Source: Arctopsyche grandis
Lineage: Eukaryota > Arthropoda > Insecta > Trichoptera > Hydropsychidae
Assembly (NCBI RefSeq): GCF_051622035.1
Contig: NC_135367.1
Span: 26,986,001 to 27,050,000, forward strand
Direction of reading: 5' to 3'
Length of the DNA stretch: 64,000 nucleotides
The notes under the pieces were generated by a model that was not told where the DNA came from, did no database searches, and saw only the letters and a list, made by a program, of their open reading frames with translations. Below, piece by piece: positions 11,401 to 23,448 of the stretch. The position numbers were made by a program, and so were the translations under genes. The first letter of the stretch is position 1; each line of letters opens with the position of its first letter.

Positions 11401-13422
11401 CACTATATAATTTTAATTCAGAAATGGTGGTTCCTTTAAATATGCCATAAATATAATCCTCGCATATGAATCTGAATATTCAAAATGTACATATAAATTT
11501 CTGCACACTTTCAAGTGTAATCTTTCAAATATATGTATATTGAATACGAGAAATTTGTTTTTGATACTCCCTACATCCTCAAATCTATTCACATACTTTA
11601 ATTTAAAAGAAAAGCTTTGTTTGTTCCTTACTTATACAATTCCAAACCATTTAAATAAATTTTGCACAATTACCTTGAAGTGTTCTTAAGAAATTACTGG
11701 CTACATGATATAAGAAAAACCCTTTCTTATCTATGAATGTCATCTCCTTGACATACATACATAAGCATATCAAATATATGCATGTATAATAAGAGATACT
11801 GCAGTCTATTTTCAAAATAAAACTAAAAAAAAAAAGTAAATATAATAAATTGTAGTCGAGTATTTCAGCTAATGTAATTAAAATTCACATATTATACATA
11901 AAATGATTTTTATATACATACTGTTGAAATTATCCAATTAGTGACCGTCATTTTTTATCTATAAACTCAATAATTATGTCACAATACAAAGTGTCACGTT
12001 ATTTTGTGGAGATAAATCTGTCACGATTTATCTCTCTCGCCTCGTAATGAATTGAGTGAAAGATGAATAGATTTTTCAACAAGTAAATAATTGTCGTAAA
12101 TTATTCACAGCTCGAAATATTAATATCTCTCTTCCAATACTACATGACACTATTTGAACTCTATATAGTTAATTTTGATACGACGGCCCTAACACCCCAA
12201 TTAGCGTCCTTGACCTGGCCATGGAAAATTTTACTCTTTTTACATTTTTTTTTACTATTTACATCGTCAAATGCTCCGAATTAGATAAGCAAACACAGTG
12301 GCTGTCCAGAAAACGAGAGGCGTAAATTAATTTAAATAACAAGCCTCTTATCGCATAGCCGTGGCTCTGTTTGTCCATAGATTAGTGATACGTTCTCGCT
12401 CATGGCGCGAAAAAAAAATGAACTTGGCCATTGTTGCGAATCATGGCAATGTTTACACATAACTATGATGATGACATGAGGAGGAGGTCTAGCACTTATG
12501 TATGTATGTACACAATTTCACGTGATGACAATCTACGCGACATCTGTTTCATAGTCACTATCTCTTGACATGATAATGGCCGAACTTGACAATATTTTAT
12601 CTTTGAATCAGTTGGATTAGTTTCGGTCAGCAACTGCTTATCCAACTGTGTTATACTGATTCGTTTTATATGTGCCACTGCAGAGTAGATACAAAGTATA
12701 GTACATATCTAGTATACATATGATAAAATAGAGTATCATGCTGAATGACAGTAATGACATGTAATATGACAGTAATGAATACTAGTAAGACATTAGTCCT
12801 ATATTTTACATGTATGAACACATGCACTTTGACCGATTCGGATAATGTTCTTTTATGCACACTCGGTCGACTCCCTATGACGTGGGGTCTATCCTTCACA
12901 GCAGTTCCCTCAGGCATCACAACTTTACAGAACTCATTCGCAATTGATTAGATATTGTTTCTTGCGTAGTACATATACTCACATACAAGTTTTCAAGATG
13001 AAAATCGAATAATTATACTACCTATGTATATCTACATCTATATACAAATACGTGCTGAAAAATTGTACAATTTATATGTATTACAGTCGAAGTGTATTTT
13101 CAGCTGTAATATATTCCAACTGGCGTTTTCGAATATAATTCAACTAGTGAATTATATCTCTACAAGCGCGGATACACTTTCAACAATGTGCGCCAGTTGT
13201 AATAAGACAGTTCAGTTCGGACAGCTCTGATTTCTTTACGAATGTTTAAGAATTCAATAATGCGTTAATATTTGCTAAATATTACGAATAAAGGTAATGA
13301 GTACCGTATTACGATAACTCTAAGAAAGTGTTCAAAACAAAAATGTGACTTTCCAACTCAACTTACTAGTCGAGTGACGATTTCATGAAAACCCAACCAA
13401 ACTCCATCTTACGTACCAGGTT
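11401..13422. other. AT-rich intergenic DNA, nothing recognised
   Basis: Only short open frames are present. No splice structure, tRNA or bounded element is supported. Confidence 0.35.
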
Positions 13423-13567
13423 TTATAGTTGAATTGTATTTTCAGTTGTTATATATTTTGACCAGTTGGAATGTAATTCGCCATATGAATCAACTTACGT
13501 GGTTTACGCGGAATATATTCCAACTAGTCAAAATATATTTCAACTGAAAATACACTTCAACTATAAC
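13423..13567. repeat. Inverted repeat, about 58 bp arms
   Basis: The left arm 13423-13481 (TATAGTTGAATTGTATTTTC onward) pairs with the right arm 13509-13567, separated by about 27 bases. Mismatches are few. Related pieces (ATATATTCCAACT, GTATTTTCAG) recur at 13085-13150 and 13590-13625, so this looks like a cluster of foldback or MITE remnants. No target duplication was found. Confidence 0.55.
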
Positions 13568-13805
13568 GATAGATGGTACCAGGTTAGATGGAATATATTA
13601 CAACTGAAAGATACACTTCAACACTGTAACATATGTACCTACAATCATCAACAAATTAAAAAGGTCAAGTTGCTTCAAACGATCTCCAATAAAATGGTTC
13701 AAAAGTAGACAAACCAAACATATAAAGACATATTAACTGTTTGATTTCTAATACATCAAAAGGTTAAGCACATACTTTTCTGTAAACAAAATGTTAACTG
13801 TTGTT

Positions 13806-13990
13806 TTTACCCGGCTTCGCTCGGTATTTGTAATATAAAACGCTTAAACATGCCCAATCTAATAGTAAACATTTTATTAAATTTATTTGAATATTCACTT
13901 TTTTTTATTAAATTGAACGGATTCTATGAACCAAACAAAAAAAACATACATACAAAGTCTCTTTCGAAATTATATATTAGATGTAGAGAA
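13806..13990 (-). repeat. Inverted copy of the 11041-11400 repeat ends
   Basis: TTTTACCCGGCTTCGCTCGG, then the block AAACATGCCCAATCTAATAG, and finally AAAGTCTCTTTCGAAATTAT match 11400-11041 in reverse complement. Confidence 0.5.
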
Positions 13991-15112
13991 ATGTGAATAA
14001 GAACTACAAAGTTCTGGAACAGTCCTGAAAGTTGATTATAATGCAGGGGCATTATATACATATATAAAACGATTTCATTCAATACTACCCTACTTATGTA
14101 TATATGTACATATGAATATTTCGATAAAAAGTATGCTTATCAGGAATTTAGACACCATTCAATATTTAAATAACTTCTAAAAATATGCACTGGAAACTCC
14201 CGATTAAATAAACTAGTCGATTTTTATCGAAATTCGACCTTCTATTAAATGTTTGAATGATCCATCTATAATAATCTATAATTGGGCTCAGATGTTATTT
14301 TTATTTTTATGAATTTCCACGCCTGTTATCTGTTGATTTTTCAATAAATAAATAAATATATTACTAAGTCTGCGATAGCATTTGTATTTGATAGCATCAA
14401 GTAAAAGATATCTCGGCCAGTGTATAAAAACACTGGCGTTTCTTTCTTCTATGCCGTATATTTCGTATTATGTTTATTCGGAAGATCATATCAATTTTAT
14501 GTGCATATCAAAAAAAGCAATGAACCTAACAAGAATTACAACTCCACTTAGCATACGGTTGTTGAAAGAAAAATATTTCACACGCATAATAATTCGTTAA
14601 ATTCGTTCGGTTTGCTTTGCGAGAATAATAACCGAAGAAAACGTGCTAATAAATAACTCTCGATTTTGACTGTTTTTCTAAAGTAGCAAAGGAAAACCTT
14701 GAGCTTGATATGATGTCCCTAATCTTGGCATTGGTAAAGTTTGAACTTTGGGTCTTTGGAACTATTTCCGTTTGACATTCCGTCTACTCGCAGATGATGA
14801 AAAAACGGCATTCGAACCGATTCAATTTTTTTTTTTGAATATATTTCCACGTTGCTAATTTACATTGTAAATCTACACATAATGTCCAAAATAGGCACGC
14901 ACGAAACGCAAAGGATAAATGTCAACATGGCGTGAATTTACATCTGTAAAGGAAATTGTGATTGTACTGAAAATTCGACCTTGATATTTGTAAACCAACG
15001 AGCATATTGAGTTAAATTTTCACCATTGCATTTCGGGTTTGTGATTCTTGGAAAAAGTAAGTAATCGAAGAACACTTGAGAATAGTTTCTATTTGTTAAT
15101 ACCTTATACTAT
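13991..15112. other. Intergenic DNA, nothing recognised
   Basis: AT-rich sequence without a coding frame or repeat boundary that I can support. Confidence 0.35.
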
Positions 15113-15720
15113 ACCTATATACTCACTTGTGAGAAGCAAGCTAGAGTATAATGCTATTGTATGGAATCTGCATGAAGCAAATTACTTTCTAATGATTGAG
15201 AAAATGCAAAAAGCCTTTCTTTGTTTCCTATACAGGAAATAGTATGGGTATTACCCATATCTCTACCCTACTCCTTTCCTTTTGGGCATGCTTGGGTCTA
15301 ATTCCCTTGAACTTCGAAGAAACTTCTCATTTTGTTCTTCAGCTTCTACGTGGTAATACGTCATGCCCGTCGTTGCTGGAACGGTTGGGACTTATGATTA
15401 TGTGCGTGGTAGACATCATCATTTGATGGTTGTACCTTATACGCGCACAGTTCTTTATCGAATGGCTCATATTCCAAGATCAATCCAACTTCTCAATGAA
15501 ATCGTTGCTGCTAATCCTGAATGTGATATTTTCCACCTCAGTGAACGTAGCTTATCGAAGATTATTTCAACTTCCTTGTCTGGTAGGCTGCGCTCATCAT
15601 TATTTTCATAGTTTAATGTGATGTATGAGTGGAATTTTGATCGTCTCTATTCCATTTTGGCCTCGTAGAGATGTTTTGTATTTGCGGCTGGTCATTAAAT
15701 ATTGATGCTAGCTATACATA
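15113..15720 (+). pseudogene. Jockey/CR1-like LINE fragment, second copy
   Basis: The sequence matches 7240-7790. It encodes SLVRSKLEYNAIVWNLHEAN and, after frameshifts, RGRHHHLMVVP and IVAANPECDIFHL. The protein is split over three frames, so the copy is inactive. The 3' UTR hairpin and AATA tail of the first copy are missing. Confidence 0.75.
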
Positions 15721-17394
15721 CCTATGTACATACATATGTGTAAGACATTCCCTACTTTGTATTTTATTATTTGATATTTTTTTCTGTTATATTTTCGACC
15801 ACGATGGTGAAAAATAATCGTAATAGACACGTTTGAAAATACTCCATCAAGTTTCTCGGTGACGTCTATCGTCCACATTGTCGCATTTGTCCACACTGTT
15901 ACCATCGTTTTTTTCCTTTTCGCCACCATCTCGCTTTGTCAGATTTTAATTGTTTAAACGCCAATAGCTTTTTCTTTTTTCACTCTATATTTTTAACATT
16001 CAAGAACCACAAACTGAAAAGGGAATGTATTTATATTGTAGATATTTATACAAATGGAAAATCGAAATAGTAATGATTTTTTCTTTTATGTGTTTGTACA
16101 TACATACATATGCATATCTAAAATTTTACTTGATAATAAATTTTTGCTAGAATTAGTATGATTATGTACTATCTTTTTATGGAGCCAAATTTAGATAGAC
16201 TTCAAACACATACACATATTATTTATATTATAATACATTATGAATACAATGCTCTGAAGTGTTATTGCCGATTATCATTTTAAGTTATTTATTTTTATTT
16301 TGATACTAGATAGTTTTATGTTTCATGTTCTATGTATTTGAATAGGATTCAATAGTTCCATTTTGAATATAAAAAAAATCATACTACCAACTAAATGTCA
16401 CGTAAAATTACATTGTTGAAATATCGTCCCTTTTTTATTCCATAACTATGTACTTTTTTTATTCCATAACTGCTATTTTTACACGAAACGATTCAATCAA
16501 TTAAAAAAAATCTGAAATGGTCATTTTATCGCCTATTTCGACCGAAATCTTACATAACAGAGCGCGCATACAATATCTAAACCACGTGTGTCCACAATTT
16601 CAACGACAAATATTTATTTAATTTATTATTACTACAGTAATTTTTTACGAGCGAAAAGTATTCTCAGAGTCCAAAAGACATTTTTATGCAGTCACGACAC
16701 GTTGATTTAAATTAGCGAAAAAAAATGTTAAAGATATCTGCAGTGATGACGTCAATAATTTCTATGTGTAACGTCGTTTGGATATATATCAAAAATAAAA
16801 ATAAATATTAAATAATATTTACCGTTCGCCTATATATAGCTCAATCTACGCAAAGAGACGATCCGATAAATAAACCTTTCGAGTTCGCATAAACAGATCC
16901 ACTGCTCGCGTTAATGAAAATGCTTTTATTTCTGATAGTAATAAATCGCGATTCGAATTTTGGGCCATGCCAACAACCATAAAGCCAAGGTGAAACTGAC
17001 TATAATAAACCTGCAACGGTAAAGTGTAACTTTAGTTTTTTAAAAAATCGAATTGTTCCTAACATTGTCGCGAGTTTTAAAGTCATATTAAGACGATAAG
17101 ACATTATAAATAACCCAAATGTATCTTTAGTTTTTTTTATTGGTCTGCGGTCAGTGGTCACGTCTGGTTATCTACTGTCGTTCCTGCTTTGACTTTCGTA
17201 TCAGAATCCAATTCAATGAATCCTCTTTTAACCGGTTTTAATGTGCAATGTGACAATGTGTCAATTGCATTGGCAATGACAATGAAAATGAAAATGTTCG
17301 TTGCTGCTGCAACGAAACATCTGCTGCAATTCAAATGATTAAATTTGGAAACACAACTAAAAGTTTGAGATCATCAAATCTAACTCCAGTTTTT
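15721..17394. other. Intergenic DNA, nothing recognised
   Basis: Very AT-rich. No gene or bounded repeat is supported. Confidence 0.35.
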
Positions 17395-17511
17395 TTACTT
17401 ATGAAGGCCTACCCCCCCCTCCACGGGAAAGATGCGCATGGGAAGGATCTTATACTGACCGTTTCTTCTGCGCACCTCTTTCAAGTAGTGGTGACATGCC
17501 TTTGTAAATAT
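17395..17511. mobile_element. Short foldback MITE, degraded
   Basis: TACTTATGAAGGCCTACCCC on the left and a terminus ending in GCCTTTGTAAATATG on the right resemble the cleaner 104 bp copy at 42938-43041. The arms have diverged. Confidence 0.45.
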
Positions 17512-17869
17512 GTAAAACGATCTCCACAATTCAATATTAGCTGGTTAATTTTGATCTTAATGTACGAGCATAATTAGTTTATTTATAAGTAAAGCAGTAC
17601 ATCGGGAGACAATGAGGAGGATGAAGGTTCAATATACCGTGCCCTTTTCCGGCTACCAAGGGGTTGTAGCGCGTCGTAAATGTTCGTGCAGGGGCACGTG
17701 CCTCACTTTGAGGCCATTCTCAGGATGATAACGGCCTCTCTACGTCTTCGTGTATTTTTGTCGTCTAATTGTCTTCTTGCTACCGCGACTTCTTATTTGC
17801 ACTCTTTACTGTATTGTTCGATGGATGGAACTACTCCACCGACCGCCTTAAATAGACATTAAATTTATT

Positions 17870-18012
17870 AATTACTTATTCTTATTATTTATTATTACTA
17901 TTTATTATTTTTTTTTACTTTATTTTTTATTATTATTCAATACTATTGTATTTATTAGATATATAACGACGGTAATCTGTGTGTGTGTGGGTGTGTGGGT
18001 GTGTGTGTGTGT
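17870..18012. repeat. Low-complexity (TTA)n and (GT)n tracts
   Basis: A TTATTA-rich tract covers about 17870-17940, and a GT/GGGTGT run covers about 17978-18012. Confidence 0.7.
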
Positions 18013-18179
18013 CCTAACTCTCGCCGAACATAATGAACGAATCGATAAAAATCGATTAATTCATTTTTCGACGAGACGACTTTGTCGCGACTCGAACCGA
18101 TCACCCCAAATAGCCTGAATATGGGTCTAATGAGGTAATGGTCTCGGACATCGTGCCAAATCCAATTTTTCATTTCGCC

Positions 18180-18435
18180 TTTTTTTTTTAAACATTAATT
18201 GAAATGTTCCTTCTCGCCATATAAAAATACGTAATTTTAATAATTTCATTTAGCGAGGTTTTGAACCATTTTTTTTTCTTTTCATATAAAACAATTAAAT
18301 ATATATTTTTAATTGAAATTATTGAAATTAATTTATATTTTAGCGATATTTGAAAAATAAAATTAATGCCAAAACGCGGGATCGAGCTGGGGTCCCCGCG
18401 TTCAGAACATTCACGCTAACCACTACACTGCCGTC
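18180..18435 (-). mobile_element. Possible second tRNA-derived SINE
   Basis: On the minus strand the head reads GGCAGTGTAGTGGTTAGCGT, with an A box (TAGTGGTTAGCG). A B box-like GCTCGATCCC follows about 40 bases later. An AT-rich body runs to a TTTCGCC/poly-A-like end. The head differs from the main SINE family here. A lone decayed tRNA pseudogene is the alternative. Confidence 0.45.
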
Positions 18436-18514
18436 TCGATAGAAAAAATGCTCTAAATTACGTACATAATATTCGATTACCCTTTACAAGTATGGGGAAC
18501 CAATCATTCGCGTA

Positions 18515-18630
18515 TCTTCGGCTTTCGTCGACAATCGACAATTGACTTCGGCTTTCGTCGACAATCGACAATCGACTTCGGCTTTCGTCGACAATCGACA
18601 ATCGACTTCGGCTTTCGTCGACAATCGAAA
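18515..18630. repeat. 30 bp minisatellite, about 4 copies
   Basis: The unit CTTCGGCTTTCGTCGACAAT plus CGACAATCGA is repeated almost exactly four times. The open frames across it (STSAFVDNRQ repeats) are by-products of the repeat. Confidence 0.85.
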
Positions 18631-18835
18631 ATTTTTTTTTTTTTTCATTATTTTCATATTTTTCATTATTTTCAGTTTTTACAGTTTTTTTCATTTTTCA
18701 TTTTTTTCAAATTTTTCATCTTTTTCATTGTTTCCATTTTTTTCAGTTTTTTCATTTTTTTCATATTTTTCATTTTTTTCATATTTTTCATTATTTTCAT
18801 ATTTTTCATTTTTTTCATAATTTTCATTTTTTTCT
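18631..18835. repeat. T-rich simple repeat, TTTTTCAT variants
   Basis: About 200 bp of TTTTTTCATTTTTTTCATAT-like units follow the minisatellite directly. The phenylalanine-rich frame it creates is not a protein. Confidence 0.8.
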
Positions 18836-18849
18836 GCCTTTGTCTTTCC

Positions 18850-18943
18850 GAAACCAGTCAATTCCATATCTTTAACTTTATTTTTATTCGAGTTTCAATT
18901 TCTTTTCGAAACCACCCGTTGAAATCAACGGGCCCTACACTAG
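18850..18943 (+). mobile_element. Helitron family 1, 3' end
   Basis: A perfect 8 bp stem with an AA loop, CCCGTTGAAATCAACGGG, is followed by CCCTACACTAG and then host T (18944). The upstream AACTTTATTTTTATTCGAGT matches the other family members. The 5' end is not located. Confidence 0.65.
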
Positions 18944-19167
18944 TTATTTATATGGACGATGACACTATACTTCCTAGAGTCTGGAATAAAAAGAAAAAAA
19001 TATTATAAGTTGACCAAATATACATGTGTATGTACTAAATTTAAAGTATGCTTTAATGTTTTCAGTGGCTGATTTTCAAGAATATCTGCCTAAATAATCA
19101 TATTATTGTTGGAAACGAGTTTGTTTATGTTCGGATATTAATTAAATCAGAATTATTCCGATTTAAA

Positions 19168-19235
19168 TCTATGTGGTTAGCACTAACGCAACCACCGAGA
19201 GGTTCCCAGGTTCAAAACTTGGGTTGATATCGATT
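19168..19235 (+). repeat. tRNA-like fragment
   Basis: TGTGGTTAGCACT resembles a Pol III A box, and GGTTCAAAACTTG lies where a B box would be. No cloverleaf closes, so this is probably a SINE head remnant. Confidence 0.3.
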
Positions 19236-19327
19236 CGATTGACACACAGCCAATCATAGTCAAGTGGTCCAGCGGGGAAGTGAGGGGGGGGTGGAGCGTC
19301 ACGTAACGTCAGGCCGAGCGATGGGTG

Positions 19328-19377
<50 letters not shown>

Positions 19378-19565
19378 TCATTCATCATTTCAAACGGGTT
19401 GGATTGGTGAGCGTGTAATGCGTGCACTTTTTATTACGATTAATATTAAGTGCGTGCGCGCGCCTATAAATTACCTTACATTATACATATATTTACATAT
19501 AACATATAACTTTATTTGTGTATCAATTCCTCACCACACGTTGAAATCAATGAACCCAACACTAG
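19236..19565 (+). mobile_element. Helitron family 1 copy with an internal (CA)n
   Basis: It shares ACACACAGCCAATCA, the poly-G block, the CA microsatellite (about 19329-19374), GCGCGCGCCTATAAATTA and TGTATCAATTCC with the copy at 44105-44505. It ends AACCCAACACTAG next to host T. The terminal hairpin is decayed here (CACGTTGAAATCAATG). The 5' end is uncertain. Confidence 0.6.
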
Positions 19566-19584
19566 TTATTCTGTAAATTTTATA

Positions 19585-19650
19585 TCAATGTTTGTAATTG
19601 GATAGGAATGTGTATTGGGGTTTACCTGTTAGGCCTTCCTGCTATATATG
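19585..19650 (+). mobile_element. SINE 3' end fragment
   Basis: GTATTGGGGTTTACCTGTTA and GGCCTTCCTG match the 3' end of the SINE family. The head is absent. Confidence 0.55.
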
Positions 19651-20255
19651 TACATAATTCCCACATTATATACATATACATGTATATAATTGTGCGTACG
19701 TTTTGATAACCTTTATGATTTTGAATTAGCACAGAATGACGATATCATAAAAGTCGATAACGAAACATTTTAGACTTGGCTTAAAAGTCAACCTACACAC
19801 ATTGAGTTTGAGACACTTTTTCATGGCAAACATTGCAAGTTGAGGGGTTGATAACCTTACCGTTTCAAAGTTTGACAAACCGGTCGAAAGTCCAGCTCTG
19901 CTCAAAGCAGCAGTGCAAGAATAAAACGATTCGACGATCAAAAATCGATCGATATTAAAACAACAGTCTACCATTCTAAATTTGCAATGTGTGGGCTCAG
20001 ATTCATCTTACATTCATAATGTGTGACATCATGTACAAAAAAAACGAGTTTTATTTTGATTTATGGTATAGTTTTGTCCATCGACGCTTATCTTTAATTG
20101 GTTGTTTATCTTATACAATCATTCGAATAATCTCAATGTTTGCCTATCGACGAATCAATCCAACATTTGAAATACCCAAGTCAATCAATATACCATATCT
20201 CACATAAAAATTGATTTATAGCTGCTAAATCCTGACAGATGCTTCAAAAATATAC

Positions 20256-20446
20256 GGTTCGGTGATTATTGGTCACAAAGCGCTCACCCAAAAGTCACTA
20301 AAATCTCTATAACGGAACATCTGGCAGCCGAAAAGTCCATCATATAATACTAACGAGAACTCGAGTGCCAAATATTCCGTATTCGCGATTTACATGGCAA
20401 AAATTGTCTTTTGGGCGATCGCAATGTGACTAATAATCCAATTACC
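20256..20446. mobile_element. 191 bp MITE, GGTTCGGTGATTA family, copy 1
   Basis: The element starts GGTTCGGTGATTATTGGTCA and ends with the imperfect inverse TGACTAATAATCCAATTACC. AAAATATAC is repeated on both sides (20247-20255 and 20447-20455). It is about 85-90% similar by eye to the copy at 22945-23130. There is no coding capacity. The 8-9 bp duplication fits hAT, Merlin or P types. Confidence 0.82.
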
Positions 20447-20486
20447 AAAATATACTTACTGCTTCCTTTGATTGTATTGTATTGTA

Positions 20487-20883
20487 ACCAGCAGCGTAGA
20501 CTAGTGGTTAGCATAAATGCTTTCGAACATGGCGGTCACGGGTTCGAATCCCACTGGTTGCTGCTAGCCAGACCATGGTTTGTGACTCCTATCAGATTTT
20601 AACAATTTATCTGATCTTCATTGAAACGGTTCCAACAGATTGGCAACCTTTACCCATTTCTCGCAATTTCCCGAGTTTTCAGCATCCCAAATTTCACTGA
20701 TTCATATGAAAACGCTGCAAATTTGTTCATAAATTTCTCGGAAATATTCAGAATCTTGAAATTTGACGATTTATATACAAAAAAATGCTCCAAAAATTTA
20801 TCCATAGATGTATTTGTGATGCTTTGTTAAATAATTGACCATGTAGGCGCATTGGGGTTTACCTGTCAGGTCTTCCTGGTATA
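20487..20883 (+). mobile_element. tRNA-derived SINE, copy 2
   Basis: This is the best-preserved copy. It has an A box in TAGACTAGTGGTTAG, a B box GGTTCGAATCCC, a body of about 270 bp and the 3' terminus CATTGGGGTTTACCTGTCAG followed by a TATA-rich tail. Confidence 0.85.
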
Positions 20884-22213
20884 TTTATATACATAAATAT
20901 ATATTAAAACTAACTAATAAATAGTATGTTTTATTTATTTTGCATCAATCTGATTTGAAAATTTTAAATACCATAATGTTTATATGGATTTTATTTTAGA
21001 TTTATGTGGTTATTTTGCAGGTAAGCTACAGGTACGATTGCCCCAAGCCATTGTGTGATTGATTAATATCGAGGACCCTTTTTAAGGATTTATTTAAGGA
21101 AGAATTCGGGAATCAGGTTTCTCGTCTACCTGGCTCGAAGTGCTTTTTTGTACGATTTTGAGAGTAACAGCTGTAACTATCTTTTTATGAATTGTGCATT
21201 TAAAAATGTAATAAAAATCGCACAGATTCCAGAATCCAGATTGTAATAGAAAGGACATCGCGTGTGATTTTTCTCTGTATCTCGATTCGCACATATCCGG
21301 TTGACTGGAGTTCACTGACTCCGTGAAAACAATAAATAACACCAAGTGCATGACTCCTCTTTTAATCGGACTGAATTTAATCTTTAAGTGTCGAATTACG
21401 TTTAAAGAATTTCCTTTGAACAATGTGTCCAGTGTTGATATGGCTGTGGAATATATTTTTACAGCGAGCGATAAAGATTTTTATAATTTTTAATGACTTT
21501 AACGTACACATTTACATATGTAGCACATTTCTAATGGTATTTCAATCGTATTGAAATTGAAAGTTACATAATAGCATCATTGTACTAAAAGTTTGATTTT
21601 ATTTATTAATGCGTATAGGGCAGACTTGTATGTGAATTTCAATCACTAGCTAATTATCTTAATCGATTTATTTTTTATATTGCGTGTAATAAATGTTAAT
21701 TGAAAATTATACCTACAAAAATTTTAATAGTTTATTGCCAAATATTATGTAATTGTAAAAAGGAATGTCTTGATACGTTAGGAAAATATTAAAAAATAAA
21801 CTTTAATTTGACGAAGTATGTATGTATATAGATACACAACTAATTAATAGAACTGAGTAAATACACAATGCATATAATCCCGAGACAATAGACTAAATAA
21901 ACTACATTCGTTCAAGAATGAGGAATAAAAACGGGCAAAAAGGATTTAAAAAAAAATGAATCGTATTTCTGGAGGGTGAGAGTTTTTTATTACTTCTGAT
22001 TGCGAGCCAAAAAAATCCTAGTTACGTCACGTTAGTGCGTAAAGCAATTCAAACAACAGGAAAAACAAAGTCGTTGTAAAATTTTATTAAGAAAATGCCA
22101 TAGCAACTGACTGGAAATTCAAAGTGGAAAACAATTAAGAATGGCAATTGTATCGCCAATACTAATCAAAAGCAGAATAAAACGTTTCTTTATAACAAAT
22201 TATCTTTTATATT
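20884..22213. other. AT-rich intergenic DNA, nothing recognised
   Basis: The minus-strand 109-codon frame at 21094-21423 shows no conserved motif. No repeat boundary was found. Confidence 0.35.
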
Positions 22214-22790
22214 ATCATCATCATCATCTACAGCCGCTCACCATCCACTGCTGAGTGAAGGCCTCTCCAACACGCTTCCATTCGTCTCTGTTTGCGCAAC
22301 TCTCATCCATCTCACTCCACACATTTTTCTTATTTCGTCTACCCATCTTTCCTGTGGTCTTCCTTTTACCCCTTTGCATTCTCTCGGGTATCATTCTAAT
22401 ACTCATTTTTCCCACCTTTCTTCTATTCTTCTAGCCACGTGTCCCGCCCATTGCCATTTCAATCTCTTCAATCTATCCACTATGTCCCTTACTCTTGTCA
22501 TACGTCTCACCCACGTATTCCATTTCTTATATTTTCTCTTTATGCCAAGCATACAGCGTTCCATACTTCTTAGATTGCATTGGACTTTATGTAGCATCTT
22601 GACGTTTAATGTCCAAGTTTTGCATCCATACGTCATCACTGGCGAAATGCATGCATTTAAAATATTTTTCTTCGGGCAGAGTGACATTTTTAATTTAAAA
22701 ACAACATTCATTCGTACAAATGCACTCCACCCAAGTTTCATACGTGTCTTTATTTATTTTTCTTTACTACCGGACATGTCAATTATTTGA
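22214..22790 (-). pseudogene. RTE-like LINE 3' fragment B
   Basis: On the minus strand 22403-22741 encodes a LINE C-terminal segment with ACISPVMTYGCKTWTL, RSMERCMLGI, RMTRVRDIVDRLKRLKWQWA and GHVARR. The frame then shifts into DEWKRVGEAFTQQWM and a stop, followed by an (ATG)n tail. This is the usual C-terminus of RTE-type elements of insects. There are no palm motifs, so the copy is 5' truncated and frameshifted. Confidence 0.8.
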
Positions 22791-22944
22791 CCTAAATATA
22801 AATAATTATTTATTAGTTCTACTATTTTATCATCTAATGAGATGATAAAATAGCTTGCATAACATGCTTGCAATAACTTATTATATTATATATCAGATTA
22901 AATGTTATATGAAAATACATAATCACAATCTTATATGAAAATAC

Positions 22945-23130
22945 GGTTCGGTGACTATTGGTCACAAAGTGCTCGCCCAAAAGTCACTAAAATCTCTATA
23001 ACGGAATATGTGGCTGCCGAAAAGTCCATCATACTAACGTGAACTTGAGTGCCAAATATTCCATATTCGCGATTTTGATGGCAAAAAATGTCTTTTGGGC
23101 TATCGCAATGTAACTAATAATCCAATTACC
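22945..23130. mobile_element. 186 bp MITE, GGTTCGGTGATTA family, copy 2
   Basis: The ends are GGTTCGGTGACTATTGGTCA and TAACTAATAATCCAATTACC. A perfect 8 bp target duplication GAAAATAC lies at 22937-22944 and 23131-23138. Confidence 0.85.
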
Positions 23131-23269
23131 GAAAATACATAATTCAAACAGAACAATTGTTTTTCATTATATTTATATTGGTGTGTGTGTGTGTTTTTTT
23201 GCATGTAAAATAGCATTTGGTGAGTCCAGAGTTGATTTTTCGACATTTTAGTGGGTCGCAATGTTTGAA

Positions 23270-23448
23270 GTAGGCGAGGGATCGCGACGTTAAGGCCAAA
23301 GCGATATCGATCGCGTCGATTTGGCGATTGTTGCGATTCGGCTCCCGCCCAAAAACAGACAGTGTGCGGCCGTCGGTCGTTCGAGCAGGTCGTGTTCGAT
23401 TTCACTCGAACTTCACTTTCGGTCCGAAGTTTTCATCGAAGAACCAAC
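23270..23448 (+). promoter_or_regulatory. GC-rich 5' flank and 5' UTR of the isocitrate dehydrogenase gene
   Basis: Local G+C and CpG density rise sharply against the AT-rich surroundings just before the start codon, as expected for a TATA-less housekeeping promoter and first exon. AACAGACAGTGTGCGG near 23355-23370 could hold an initiator, but the transcription start is not determined. Confidence 0.4.

Noticed and set aside
20497..20560. Possible tRNA gene
   Set aside because: The A and B boxes belong to a repeated SINE (six copies in the window), and no acceptor stem closes.
22403..22741. 112-codon minus-strand frame as a novel gene
   Set aside because: It is the C-terminal segment of an RTE-like LINE present three times in the window.
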